DNA of 64,000 nt, from positions 62,001-126,000 of the forward strand of contig CAIQVJ010000027.1 in NCBI GenBank assembly GCA_903875225.1, written 5' to 3'. This DNA is from an uncultured Pseudomonadota bacterium. GTDB lineage: Bacteria; Myxococcota_A; UBA796; SXON01. How positions within the stretch are numbered: position 1 is the first letter of the stretch; every line of letters begins with the position of its first letter. Below, one piece after another: positions 17,778 to 26,581 of the stretch. The notes beneath the pieces are model-generated. The model was given only the letters and a program-made list of their open reading frames with translations, was not told the origin of the DNA and did no database searches. Position numbers and translations under genes: made by a program.

Positions 17778-18622
17778 GACCCAGGCGCCTCACCTTCACG
17801 GACCACCGGCGAGAGCTCGGGGCGAACCGCTACGTCTACGCGGTCGTGTCCAGGAGGGCGCAGGGCCTGTCGATCGGCATCAACCTGAACCCCGACAAGG
17901 TCTGCAACTTCGACTGCCCCTACTGCCAGGTGGACCGCACCCCCGCCGGGCTCGCAGGGCTCTCGCGGGGCGTGGTGGTGGCAGACCTCATCACCGAGCT
18001 GGACACGCTCCTCGACTGGGTGGCAGACGGGACGCTGTGGAGCCGTCCGCCGTTCGACACCACGCCAGCACCGCTCCGCCGCGTGGCCGACATCGCGTTT
18101 GCGGGAGACGGCGAACCCACCTCCTCCCGCGCTTTCGCCGCTGCGGCAGAGCAGGTGAAGGTCGCGCGCTCCCGTCACAGGCTCGACGCCACACCGATCC
18201 GGCTGCTCACCAACGCCACCCTGCTCCACCGGGCGAGCGTTCGCCGCGGCCTCCCGCACATCGACGACATCTGGGCGAAGCTGGACGCCGGCACCGAGGC
18301 CTGGTTTCGACGGGTGGACGGCACCACCTTCCCGTTCGCCCGCATCCTCGAGAACCTGACGGCGCTCGCCTGCGAGCGGCCAATCACGCTGCAGTCCATG
18401 TTTCCGGCGATCTCGGGAGAAGGCCCATCGGAGGCGGAGATCGACGCCTGGCTCGAGCGGATCTGCGCGATTCGCCTGACCGGAGGCACCATCCAGGCCA
18501 TCCAGGTCTACACCGTGGCCCGCGACCCGAGCGACCCGACGTTCGGCGCACTCCCGGCGGGTCGCCTGGAGCAGATCGCCGCCCGGGCGCGCGCGCTGGG
18601 GTTCCACGCACAGGTGTACTGA
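17774..18622 (+). CDS. Radical SAM protein
   Basis: The 282-residue product carries the radical SAM cluster motif C44-x3-C48-x2-C51 (CNFDCPYC) early in the chain. It also has the family's glycine-rich SAM-binding strand region around [10 protein letters not shown]. The size and the [13 protein letters not shown] context resemble short radical SAM proteins of unassigned function related to wybutosine-type or activase enzymes. It ends the coupled run starting at 13527. Confidence 0.85.
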   Translation: MRPRRLTFTDHRRELGANRYVYAVVSRRAQGLSIGINLNPDKVCNFDCPYCQVDRTPAGLAGLSRGVVVADLITELDTLLDWVADGTLWSRPPFDTTPAPLRRVADIAFAGDGEPTSSRAFAAAAEQVKVARSRHRLDATPIRLLTNATLLHRASVRRGLPHIDDIWAKLDAGTEAWFRRVDGTTFPFARILENLTALACERPITLQSMFPAISGEGPSEAEIDAWLERICAIRLTGGTIQAIQVYTVARDPSDPTFGALPAGRLEQIAARARALGFHAQVY

Positions 18623-18828
18623 AGCCCACAGCCTGCGTGGGAACAGAGGCGTTGTACCGCGTGTCCAAGAAAGTGATCGCGCCCTCGTCCGCACCGTGCA
18701 AGAATGAACCCATAGCTCTTTCTCCTCTCCAACTTCCCCGTACAGACGGCGAGCCGAGAATGAGCCGCTCCCAGCAGCGATCATCGGTGCCGCCGAGGTT
18801 TCCCACTCCAGCCATCAGGAGGCTTCCG

Positions 18829-20883
18829 ATGCCCAACAACCCCGCAAACCCGTCCGGCATCCTTGGCATGATCGCAGGCCTCCAGGACCTCCAGACCTAT
18901 CGTGAGCAGAACTGGGAAGGGTCATTCTCCGACTACCTGGACCTCGTCAAGGAGCGCCCGGCGATTTGCAGAAACGCATACCAGCGCCTGTATGACATGA
19001 TCCTGTCTTTTGGGACAGAAAACTACACCGAGTACAAGAAACCGATCGTCCGGTACAAATTCTTCGACGATCCGATCGACAACGGAAAGGACGCGGTGTT
19101 CGGCATCGACGTCCACTTGATGAAGTTGCTGAACACCCTGAAATCTGCGGCGCTCGGCCTCGGCCCGGAAAAGCGGGTCATCCTGCTCCACGGGCCTGTG
19201 GGAAGCGCGAAATCGAGCATCGTCCGCCTGTTCAAGAAAGGCGTGGAGTGGTACTCCCGGCAGCCGGAGGGCGCGCTCTACACGTTCTCATGGCACCTCC
19301 CGACCGGCGAGGTCGTGCCGTCTCCGCTGCACGAGGATCCGCTTCGACTGATCCCGATCGAGATGCGCAAGCCGGTCCTGGACGAGATCAACAAGGCTGC
19401 GGCCGGTCGGGCAAAGTACCGGATCGAGGTGGAGGGCGATCTCGACCCCGTCTCCAGGTTCCTGTTCCGGGAGGGGCTCAAGGAGTGCAGCGGCGACTGG
19501 CTCCAGATGGTCGAACGGATCCGGGTTCGCCGCCTGCTGCTCTCCGAGAAGGACCGTATGGGCATCGGCACGTTCCAACCGAAGGACGAAAAGAACCAGG
19601 ACTCCACCGAACTGACGGGCGACATCAACTACCGCAGGATCGCAGAGCTGGGCAGCGACTCAGACCCCCGGGCGTTCAACTTCGACGGAGAGTTCTGTGT
19701 AGCGAACCGTGGCATCATCGAGTTCGTCGAGATGCTCAAGCTCGACGTCGCGTTCTTGTACGACCTGCTCGGTGCCAGTCAGGAGCACGTGATCAAACCC
19801 AAGAAGTTCGCGCAGACCGCGATCGACGAGGTCATCATCGGGCACACGAACGAGCCCGAGTACAAGCGCCTGCAGTCGAATGAGTTCATGGAGGCCCTGC
19901 GGGACCGCACGATCAAGATCGACGTCCCCTACATCACCCGGTGGTCGGACGAGTCCCGCATCTACAAGCGCGACTTCAACAAGCACCGGGTCCACAAGCA
20001 CATCGCGCCGCACACCCTGGAGATGGCCGCGATGTGGGCGGTGCTCACCCGACTGGAAGATCCCAAGAAGGCCAACCTGTCGGTGCTCCAGAAGCTCAAG
20101 CTCTACGACGGACGCACCCTCGCCGGGTACACCGAGGACAACGTGAAGGAGCTCCGGAAGACGGCCGTCCGCGAGGCGCTCGAGGGCATCTCGCCGCGGT
20201 TCGTCCAGGACAAGATCAGCAACGCGCTGGTTCGTGACACGGGGGCACCGAGCATCAACGCGTTCATGGTCCTCAACGAGCTGGAGAGCGGGCTGCGCAG
20301 CCATTCGCTGATCAACGACGAGGACCGGAAGAAGCGGTACCGGGAGCTCATCGGCGTCGTGAAGAAGGAGTACGAGGACATCGTGAAGAACGAGGTCCAG
20401 AAGGCGATCGCCTCGGACGAGAACGCCATCATGCGGCTCTGCGGCAACTACATCGACAACGTGAAGGCGTTCACCCAGAAGGAGCGCGTGAAGAACGCGT
20501 TCACCGGCGGGTACGAGGAGCCGGACGAGCGGATGATGAGGTCGATCGAAGAGAAGATCGACATCCCGGTCGCCAGGAAGGAGGACTTCCGGCGCGAACT
20601 CATGAACTACATCGGAGCGCTCGCCATCGACGGGAAGCAATTCAACTTCCGGATGAACGAGCGGTTGTACCGCGCACTGGAGCTCAAGCTCTTCGAAGAC
20701 CAGAAGGACAGCATCCAGCTCTCCTCCCTGGTCTCCCAGGTCGTCGATCCGGAGACACAGGCCAAGATCGACGTCGTGAAGCAACGGCTCATCGACCAGT
20801 ACGGCTACGACGAGTACTCCGCCACGGACGTACTGCACTACGTGGCCAGCATCTTCGCCCGGGGCGACGCGAAGGAAGGATAG
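18829..20883 (+). CDS. prkA: PrkA-type AAA+ serine protein kinase
   Basis: The 684-residue product matches PrkA/YeaG. The AAA+ ATPase half carries Walker [10 protein letters not shown] at residues 122-130, and the C-terminal half is the PrkA kinase-like domain. Family members respond to starvation or sporulation signals and have been described as kinases and as Lon-like AAA+ proteins. The start at 18829 is preceded by AGGAGG 6 bp upstream, better than the in-frame ATG at 18760. The usual partners YeaH (DUF444) and SpoVR are not next to it. The 206-bp gap before it holds only this ribosome site and a weak CCCAC/GTGGG hairpin at 18625-18641. Confidence 0.92.
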   Translation: MPNNPANPSGILGMIAGLQDLQTYREQNWEGSFSDYLDLVKERPAICRNAYQRLYDMILSFGTENYTEYKKPIVRYKFFDDPIDNGKDAVFGIDVHLMKLLNTLKSAALGLGPEKRVILLHGPVGSAKSSIVRLFKKGVEWYSRQPEGALYTFSWHLPTGEVVPSPLHEDPLRLIPIEMRKPVLDEINKAAAGRAKYRIEVEGDLDPVSRFLFREGLKECSGDWLQMVERIRVRRLLLSEKDRMGIGTFQPKDEKNQDSTELTGDINYRRIAELGSDSDPRAFNFDGEFCVANRGIIEFVEMLKLDVAFLYDLLGASQEHVIKPKKFAQTAIDEVIIGHTNEPEYKRLQSNEFMEALRDRTIKIDVPYITRWSDESRIYKRDFNKHRVHKHIAPHTLEMAAMWAVLTRLEDPKKANLSVLQKLKLYDGRTLAGYTEDNVKELRKTAVREALEGISPRFVQDKISNALVRDTGAPSINAFMVLNELESGLRSHSLINDEDRKKRYRELIGVVKKEYEDIVKNEVQKAIASDENAIMRLCGNYIDNVKAFTQKERVKNAFTGGYEEPDERMMRSIEEKIDIPVARKEDFRRELMNYIGALAIDGKQFNFRMNERLYRALELKLFEDQKDSIQLSSLVSQVVDPETQAKIDVVKQRLIDQYGYDEYSATDVLHYVASIFARGDAKEG

Positions 20884-20940
20884 GCCGTCGGCACGACGAC
20901 GGGGCGTGCGCCCCTTGATAGGAGTCGTGCGAGGTGCTGA

Positions 20941-21603
20941 ATGGCTGATCGCCAGAGAACCGCCGCGGTAGTGTTGGCTGGGTGCGGACACCAGGATGGG
21001 TCTGAGATCCGGGAAGCCGTACTGGCCCTGCTCGCGCTGGACCGGGAGGGTGTCGCCGTGCGCTGCTTCGCACCCGACGTCGCCCAGACCGGCGTGGTGA
21101 ACCACCTGACCGGGAAACCCGCCGCCGAGAACCGAAACGTGCTCGTGGAAGCCGCGCGCATCGCGCGGGGGCAGGTGCGCCCCCTCGCGACGCTGGAAGC
21201 GGCGGAATTCGATCTGCTGGTGTGCCCGGGCGGGTTCGGCGTGGCGAAGAACCTCTCCAACCTCGCCAGCGCGGGTCGGGACGCCGTGGGGATCCCCGAC
21301 TTCGAACGGGTCGTCCGAGCGTTCCGCTCGGCGAACAAGCCAATATGTGTCATCTGCATCGCGCCCGCAGTCCTCGTGGCGGTGCTGCGGGAGGGCGAGG
21401 TGACCATCGGCGACGACGAGGGAACGGCGGGCCTGATCCGCTCCCTGGGCGGAACCCACGTGAACAAGGCGGTGACCGGGTGCCACGTCGACACGGCGCG
21501 CCGTATCGTCTCGACCCCGGCATACATGTACGGAGACGCGGCGATAGCACAGGTATGTAAAGGAATAGATGCCGCAGTTCACGCGGCACTGGACCTGCTG
21601 TGA
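20941..21603 (+). CDS. elbB: ElbB/glyoxalase III-like DJ-1/PfpI-family protein
   Basis: The 220-residue product matches the isoprenoid-biosynthesis-associated ElbB family of the DJ-1/PfpI superfamily. The nucleophile-elbow Cys is in the ICVICIAPAVL segment, and family landmarks include VVLAGCGHQDGSE and PGGFGVAKNLS. ElbB proteins have weak glyoxalase activity in E. coli. The gene overlaps the downstream SDR gene by 4 bp (GTGA), suggesting that the two share a role in carbonyl detoxification or metabolism, which is inference. Confidence 0.9.
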   Translation: MADRQRTAAVVLAGCGHQDGSEIREAVLALLALDREGVAVRCFAPDVAQTGVVNHLTGKPAAENRNVLVEAARIARGQVRPLATLEAAEFDLLVCPGGFGVAKNLSNLASAGRDAVGIPDFERVVRAFRSANKPICVICIAPAVLVAVLREGEVTIGDDEGTAGLIRSLGGTHVNKAVTGCHVDTARRIVSTPAYMYGDAAIAQVCKGIDAAVHAALDLL

Positions 21604-22367
21604 AACACAACACACCCCCGCGTCGTGTTGTATGTATCACCGGTGCTGGGCGCGGGCTCGGCGCCGCTCTCGCGGAGCGCTTCGGGACAGGCGGCTTCGA
21701 CGTGGTGCTCGGCGCCCGGACCGCTCCGGAGATCGACGCGCTTGCGGAGGCCCTGGCAGACCGCGGTGTAGGCACCCTGGCGGTCCAGACAGACGTCCGA
21801 CTCGCCGTCGAGTGCGAGCGTCTCGTCGACGCGGCCCTGGCCGAATTCGGGCGACTGGACGTCATGATCAACAATGCGGGAGTCGCGGTGTACGGGTCGG
21901 CGGCGGACGCGACAGCCGCGGATGTCGACCTGATGGTGGACACGAACCTGAAGGGCGCGATCTTTGGCAGCCTCGCGGCGCTGAGGGCCATGAAGTTGCA
22001 GCCCCCCGACCCCATCCGCGGACGTATCATAAACATCTCATCGATCGCCGGAAAACGCCTTCTGCCCAATGAGTCTGTGTATTGCGCGACGAAGTGGGGA
22101 CTGAACGGCTTCACGGGCACGTTGGCGATGGAGGCCGCACAGTGGGGCATCCACGTCACCGCGGTGTGCCCGGGCGGGATCGACACGCCGTTCTGGCGAA
22201 CCATGGACACATTGCCCTTCCCCGACCACATCCAGCCGGACCGGGACTTCCTCGACCCAGCCGAGGTTGCCGAGGGAATCTGGCAGATCGCCAACACCTC
22301 CGCGCACTACATGGTCCCCGAGGTGGTCATGTTGCCCATGATCCCCGAGCCGGGCAGCAAGCTGTAG
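21600..22367 (+). CDS. Short-chain dehydrogenase/reductase
   Basis: The 255-residue classical SDR has the cofactor loop TGAGRGLG near residue 14, NNAG near residue 90, a catalytic Ser in INISSIAG and the YCATK active-site motif. An Arg in the second strand (LGARTAPE) suggests NADP preference. The substrate is not predictable. It starts with GTG within the elbB stop, so the two are probably co-translated. Confidence 0.88.
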   Translation: MKHNTPPRRVVCITGAGRGLGAALAERFGTGGFDVVLGARTAPEIDALAEALADRGVGTLAVQTDVRLAVECERLVDAALAEFGRLDVMINNAGVAVYGSAADATAADVDLMVDTNLKGAIFGSLAALRAMKLQPPDPIRGRIINISSIAGKRLLPNESVYCATKWGLNGFTGTLAMEAAQWGIHVTAVCPGGIDTPFWRTMDTLPFPDHIQPDRDFLDPAEVAEGIWQIANTSAHYMVPEVVMLPMIPEPGSKL

Positions 22368-22431
22368 CTCTCGTCACGAAGGGTACCACTGCTCGCACCA
22401 GAACCGGCGGGGGTGATAAGGGGCCGCCCCC

Positions 22432-24102
22432 ATGCGCTACGTCCCCGAAAATCCCCTCATCGTCCAATCGGACCACACCCTGCTCCTGGAGACGATGAGC
22501 GTTCACTTCCGTGGCGCCCGGGATGCGCTCGTGCGCTTCGCGGAGCTGGTGAAGTCGCCGGACTACATCCACACCTACAAGGTCACGCCGCTCTCGCTGT
22601 GGAACGCAGCGAGCGCCGGGATGACCGTCGATGACGTCGTCGCCGCGCTGAACCAGTGGGCCAAGTACGACGTGCCGCCCAACGTGCCCGTCTCGATCCG
22701 CGAGACCATGAGCCGCTACGGGCGCCTCAAGCTCTACAAGGACCCCCGGGGGCTGCGGCTGGAGGCCGACGACCCGGTGCTGATGACCGAGATCACCCGG
22801 CTGAAGCCGGTGATTCCGCTGCTCGGAACCAAGATCTCTCCGACGGCAGTGCTCGTGGACCCCGCCAACCGCGGCGACCTCAAGCAAACGCTCACCCACG
22901 CGGGCCACCCGGTCGAGGATCTGGCCGGCTACCGCGATGGTGACGAGCTCCTCCTCTCCATGCTCCCCGAGACGAAGAGCGGGAGCGCCTGGGCGCTGCG
23001 CGAGTACCAGACCGAGGCGATCGACGCGTTCTACGGAGACGGCGTCGTGCACGGCGGCTCCGGAGTCATCGTCCTGCCCTGCGGTGCCGGAAAGACCATG
23101 GTCGGCATCGGCGTGATGTCGAAGCTCTCCATGCGCACGCTGATCCTGTGCACCAACATCACCGCACTGCGGCAGTGGAAGGCCGAGATCCTGGAGCGGA
23201 CGACCATCACCGAGGACCAGATCGGCGAGTACTCGGGCGAGACCAAGGACATCCGTCCGATCACCCTCGCGACGTACCAGATCATCACCTTCCGGAAGTC
23301 CAAGAACGACATCTTCATCCACTTCGGCATTTTTGACCGGGAGAACTGGGGGCTCGTCATCTACGACGAGGTCCATCTGCTCCCCGCCCCGGTGTTCCGG
23401 GCGGTCGCTCACCTCCAGGCCCGGCGGCGCCTCGGGCTCACGGCCACACTCGTGCGAGAGGACGGGAAGGAGGAGGACGTGTTCTCCCTCATCGGCCCGA
23501 AGCGCTTCGACGTCCCCTGGAAGGATCTGGAGCACCAGGGCTGGATCGCGGCGGCCTCATGCACCGAGATCCGCTGCGGCTTCAGCGACGAGGACCGCAT
23601 CCGCTACGCCACCGCCGATGACCGCGAGAAGTTTCGCGTGGCGAGCTGCAATGCGATGAAGACCCCGATCATCGAGCGCCTGCTCCGCGAGCACGAAGGC
23701 GACCGGGTGCTCATCCTGGGCATGTACATCGACCAGCTCGAGTTCATGGCCCATCGCCTGCAGCTGCCGATCATCGACGGGCGCACGCCGCAGAAGCAGC
23801 GGGACGACCTGTTTGCACGGTTCCGCCGCGGCGACGACAAGGTGCTCGTCATCTCCAAGGTCGGGAATTTCTCCGTCGACCTTCCGGATGCCAACGTCGC
23901 GATCCAGATCAGCGGCACCTGGGGCAGCCGGCAGGAGGAGGCCCAGCGGCTCGGGCGCATCCTGCGGCCCAAGGCCGGGGACAACAAGGCGAGCTTCTAC
24001 ACCATCATCACGCGCGACACGATCGAGCAGACCTACGGGGAGCGCCGCCAGCTGTTCCTCACCGAACAGGGCTACGCGTACCGCATCGAGAGCGCCGCGT
24101 GA
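22432..24102 (+). CDS. XPB/Rad25-type DNA repair helicase
   Basis: The 556-residue superfamily 2 helicase has an N-terminal domain, then Walker A PCGAGKT (residues 216-222), the XPB-type Walker B DEVH at 312-315, the RED motif at 342-344 (LVREDGKEED) and a C-terminal helicase domain with GRILRP. DEVH together with RED identifies XPB, known from eukaryotic TFIIH, archaea and some bacteria. It probably opens or translocates on DNA in repair or transcription. The archaeal nuclease partner Bax1 is not encoded next to it. The downstream 73-residue gene overlaps it by 4 bp. A small GC-rich hairpin (GGGG-CCG-CCCC) sits directly before the ATG. Confidence 0.93.
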   Translation: MRYVPENPLIVQSDHTLLLETMSVHFRGARDALVRFAELVKSPDYIHTYKVTPLSLWNAASAGMTVDDVVAALNQWAKYDVPPNVPVSIRETMSRYGRLKLYKDPRGLRLEADDPVLMTEITRLKPVIPLLGTKISPTAVLVDPANRGDLKQTLTHAGHPVEDLAGYRDGDELLLSMLPETKSGSAWALREYQTEAIDAFYGDGVVHGGSGVIVLPCGAGKTMVGIGVMSKLSMRTLILCTNITALRQWKAEILERTTITEDQIGEYSGETKDIRPITLATYQIITFRKSKNDIFIHFGIFDRENWGLVIYDEVHLLPAPVFRAVAHLQARRRLGLTATLVREDGKEEDVFSLIGPKRFDVPWKDLEHQGWIAAASCTEIRCGFSDEDRIRYATADDREKFRVASCNAMKTPIIERLLREHEGDRVLILGMYIDQLEFMAHRLQLPIIDGRTPQKQRDDLFARFRRGDDKVLVISKVGNFSVDLPDANVAIQISGTWGSRQEEAQRLGRILRPKAGDNKASFYTIITRDTIEQTYGERRQLFLTEQGYAYRIESAA

Positions 24103-24320
24103 GCGAACCAGCGCCCCTCGTCCACAAGAACGTCGCCGTGCTCCGCGTGAGCGACGCCGAAGCCCTGCGCGAGATGGAGCTGGTGGTCTCGATCGACGAT
24201 TTCGTGATCGGGAGGATCTCGGAGACAGAGATCGTCGTCGATCCGTCGCGAGTGAAGGCCCTCGTGGAGCTGCTCGAGTCCCGCGGGATCGCTCCGCTTG
24301 TCCGGCGCATCGGGGAATAG
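24099..24320 (+). CDS. Small protein coupled to XPB helicase
   Basis: The 73-residue product starts with GTG inside the XPB stop (GTGA) and is otherwise free-standing. It is mixed alpha/beta with no signal peptide or cysteine. I do not recognise it. The tight overlap and good codon usage support a real gene, and a partner role with XPB is an inference. Confidence 0.6.
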   Translation: MSEPAPLVHKNVAVLRVSDAEALREMELVVSIDDFVIGRISETEIVVDPSRVKALVELLESRGIAPLVRRIGE

Positions 24321-24353
24321 CCCAGGCGGGGGAATACGCGTCCCACGCGACCG

Positions 24354-24920
24354 CTATTCCTCGTCGTCGGCTCCTTCTTCGTCGGACTCCTCGTCCTCGT
24401 CGTGGCCCTTCGGAAGCGGAATCGGGGGACCGAAGCGACGATATTCGGGAAGGAACGCGAGGGATCCCGGGGCGGCCTTGTCCACGTAGAGCACACCGTC
24501 GAGGTGGTCGACCTCGTGCTGCACGATCCGGGCCGGCCAGCCGTGGGCCTCGAAGGCGAAGGGCTTTCCCTCGCGGTTCAGCCCATCTACGCGGATGTCC
24601 AGCCACCGGGTGACCTTTCCACGAAGGCCCGGCACGGACAAGCAGCCCTCGTAACCCTCCCGTGTCTCGTCCGATATCGGTGTGACAACCGGATTTATCA
24701 AGAAGATCGGGTCTCCGCCCTCGAACGAGAAGACGACGACACGAACGCTCTCGAACACCTGGGGCGCGGCGAGCCCCGAGCCATCATGTTCGAACATGCT
24801 CTCCAACAGGTCGTCGCAGAACTGCTGGAAAGACCTCGACCGGATCACCTCTGCAGGTACGGTCTTGGCCACAGCGCGGAGCAGAGGGTTGCCCATTCGG
24901 GCGACGTGGAGGACAGCCAT
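24354..24920 (-). CDS. def: Peptide deformylase
   Basis: The enzyme removes the formyl group from new N-terminal Met. All three signature motifs are present: GSGLAAPQV (residues 47-55), EGCLS with metal ligand C93, and QHEVDHLDG with H135, E136 and H139. The product is 188 residues from the ATG at 24920. An in-frame ATG at 24956 would add 12 residues with no family similarity. The tail after about residue 170 is very acidic (Asp/Glu) and not part of the core fold. The gene is divergent from the ferredoxin gene. Confidence 0.95.
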   Translation of the reverse strand: MAVLHVARMGNPLLRAVAKTVPAEVIRSRSFQQFCDDLLESMFEHDGSGLAAPQVFESVRVVVFSFEGGDPIFLINPVVTPISDETREGYEGCLSVPGLRGKVTRWLDIRVDGLNREGKPFAFEAHGWPARIVQHEVDHLDGVLYVDKAAPGSLAFLPEYRRFGPPIPLPKGHDEDEESDEEGADDEE

Positions 24921-24996
24921 GCAAAATGGTTTATGCGGGGTGGCTTGCGCATGCACGGGGGTAGGGGATACCGGGCCCTCCCTTTTGGAGGCTCAC

Positions 24997-25257
24997 GTGG
25001 CGGATTGGAAAAATCGCTGGGAAGACAACGCAGGCGGCACGGCCGTCATCTCTGGCAAGAAGGTTGGCTTCTTCGTGGACAAGGAATGCATCCTCTGCTC
25101 GGTCTGCTCGGACGCAGCCCCGAACAACTTCAGGATGTCCGACGCCGAAGATCACGACATCTGCTACAAGCAGCCGGATTCGGACGAGGAACTTTCGCAG
25201 TGCAACGAGGCGATGGAGAACTGCCCCGTCGAGGCGATCGGCGACAGCGGCGAGTAG
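24997..25257 (+). CDS. Single-cluster 4Fe-4S ferredoxin
   Basis: The 86-residue protein carries the ligands of one [4Fe-4S] cluster as C-x2-C-x2-C (CILCSVC) plus a distal Cys before Pro (NCPVEAIG). It is a small, acidic electron carrier of the Thermotoga/Desulfovibrio type. The start is GTG at 24997 with GGAGG 5 bp before it. No nearby partner enzyme is obvious. Confidence 0.88.
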   Translation: MADWKNRWEDNAGGTAVISGKKVGFFVDKECILCSVCSDAAPNNFRMSDAEDHDICYKQPDSDEELSQCNEAMENCPVEAIGDSGE

Positions 25258-25272
25258 CGCCCGTCCCCGGCC

Positions 25273-26334
25273 TCACCCGCCTGGCCCAGCGGACTCGGGC
25301 CAGGTCGCGGTCTGGCCCTGGCAGACGGCTTCCATGTCCGCGGCGAGAGGCGCGGACACGCGGAGCGTCTGCCCGCTGAACGGATGTGGAAACGCGATGG
25401 ATCGCGCGTGCAGACAATGGCGCGGGAAGCCGATGCTCGAGCGGACGCGAGCGGTCGGTCCCTTTCGCAGGGCCTCCAGGAACACGTCGTCTGGCTGGCC
25501 ATAGAGCTTGTCGCCGAGGATCGGGAATCCGAGGCACTCCAGGTGGGCCCGGATCTGGTGCGTTCGCCCTGTCTCCGGATGGCACTCCACCAGCGCGTGG
25601 CCGGAGAACCGCTGCAGGACGGAGAACCGTGTGCGCGCGGAGGACCCGGCAGGAACATGGCCCTGACGCAGTTCGACGGTTTCGGCCTTGCCGGTGGCCA
25701 CCGTCATCTCGACCTTCGGGTTCAGGGTGCCGAGGGGCAGCTCACACACCTCCGTCTCCCACGACGGATCTCCGCGGACGATCGCCTGATAGGTCTTGCT
25801 TACGTATCGATCCTGGAACAACTCCCGCATCCTCCGGTTGGCGTCGAGCGTCTTGACGAGGATCACCACGCCGGACGTCTCCCGGTCGAGCCGATGTGCG
25901 ATGTCGATCTCGTGCCCCGGACGCGCCTCACGCGCCAGGCCGACCACGCTGTACGACCACCGCTGCCCGACCGCATGCATGAGGAGGCCCGCGGGCTTGT
26001 CGAGGACCATGATGTGCTCATCTTCGTACAGGATCGGTGGGAGCGGCGGCGGCGCACCCTCCGGCGCGATCCCCGGAACGAAGATCCGGATCACCTCCCC
26101 CTCTGCGATCGTGCTGGAAGGCTTGAGCTGGCGCATGTCGGAGTGCACCATTCCGTCCCGAATCCAGCGGACGAACTGCGCTCTCGACCAGTCCGAGAAT
26201 CGCAGCGCGAGGTAGGCGTCGATGCGGCGGCCGGTGCCTCGAGGCCCGACCACGAGCACCCTGTGCGGGCGGGAGAGATCGGTTCCTTCGAGGAGGGGGT
26301 TCACATCCGCACCGGTATCGCACTGGTTAGTCAA
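25273..26334 (-). CDS. RluA-family pseudouridine synthase
   Basis: The enzyme converts uridine to pseudouridine in rRNA or tRNA. The 353-residue product has an S4-like N-terminal RNA-binding region (RIDAYLALRFSDWSRAQF) and the catalytic HRLDRETSG motif with the active Asp. The later PETGRTHQIRAHL and GDKLYG motifs are also present. The longest frame starts at TTG 26334 without a good ribosome site. A GTG at 26304 is an alternative. The target base is not predictable. Confidence 0.9.
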   Translation of the reverse strand: MTNQCDTGADVNPLLEGTDLSRPHRVLVVGPRGTGRRIDAYLALRFSDWSRAQFVRWIRDGMVHSDMRQLKPSSTIAEGEVIRIFVPGIAPEGAPPPLPPILYEDEHIMVLDKPAGLLMHAVGQRWSYSVVGLAREARPGHEIDIAHRLDRETSGVVILVKTLDANRRMRELFQDRYVSKTYQAIVRGDPSWETEVCELPLGTLNPKVEMTVATGKAETVELRQGHVPAGSSARTRFSVLQRFSGHALVECHPETGRTHQIRAHLECLGFPILGDKLYGQPDDVFLEALRKGPTARVRSSIGFPRHCLHARSIAFPHPFSGQTLRVSAPLAADMEAVCQGQTATWPESAGPGG

Positions 26335-26344
26335 GAGGTGACCG

Positions 26345-26581
26345 GTGGTGAAACGAATGGGTTTTCGTCCGATGAAGGTGCTCGCCCTCGCATGGTTGCT
26401 CGTCGGAGCCGGGCTCGCCGTCCTGATCGGGCCCCGACTCGGCTGGCGAGGCTGGATCTGGCTGGGTGCCCACGAGGCACTGTGTCTCGTCGGCGCGGGC
26501 TGGGAGCTGTGGGGGGCCTGGGCCGAGCCCTTCGCCGAGCGCCTGGAGAGCCGGCTCCTGCGGCGCCCGGGTCACACATGA
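26345..26581 (+). CDS. Small two-segment membrane protein
   Basis: The 78-residue product contains two hydrophobic segments (about residues 10-28 and 35-55), so it is probably an inner-membrane hairpin. It overlaps the start of the pseudokinase gene by 4 bp (ATGA). An ATG at 26357 gives a slightly shorter form. It has no recognised family. The coupling suggests that it serves the same complex as the downstream kinase-like protein. Confidence 0.6.
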   Translation: MVKRMGFRPMKVLALAWLLVGAGLAVLIGPRLGWRGWIWLGAHEALCLVGAGWELWGAWAEPFAERLESRLLRRPGHT

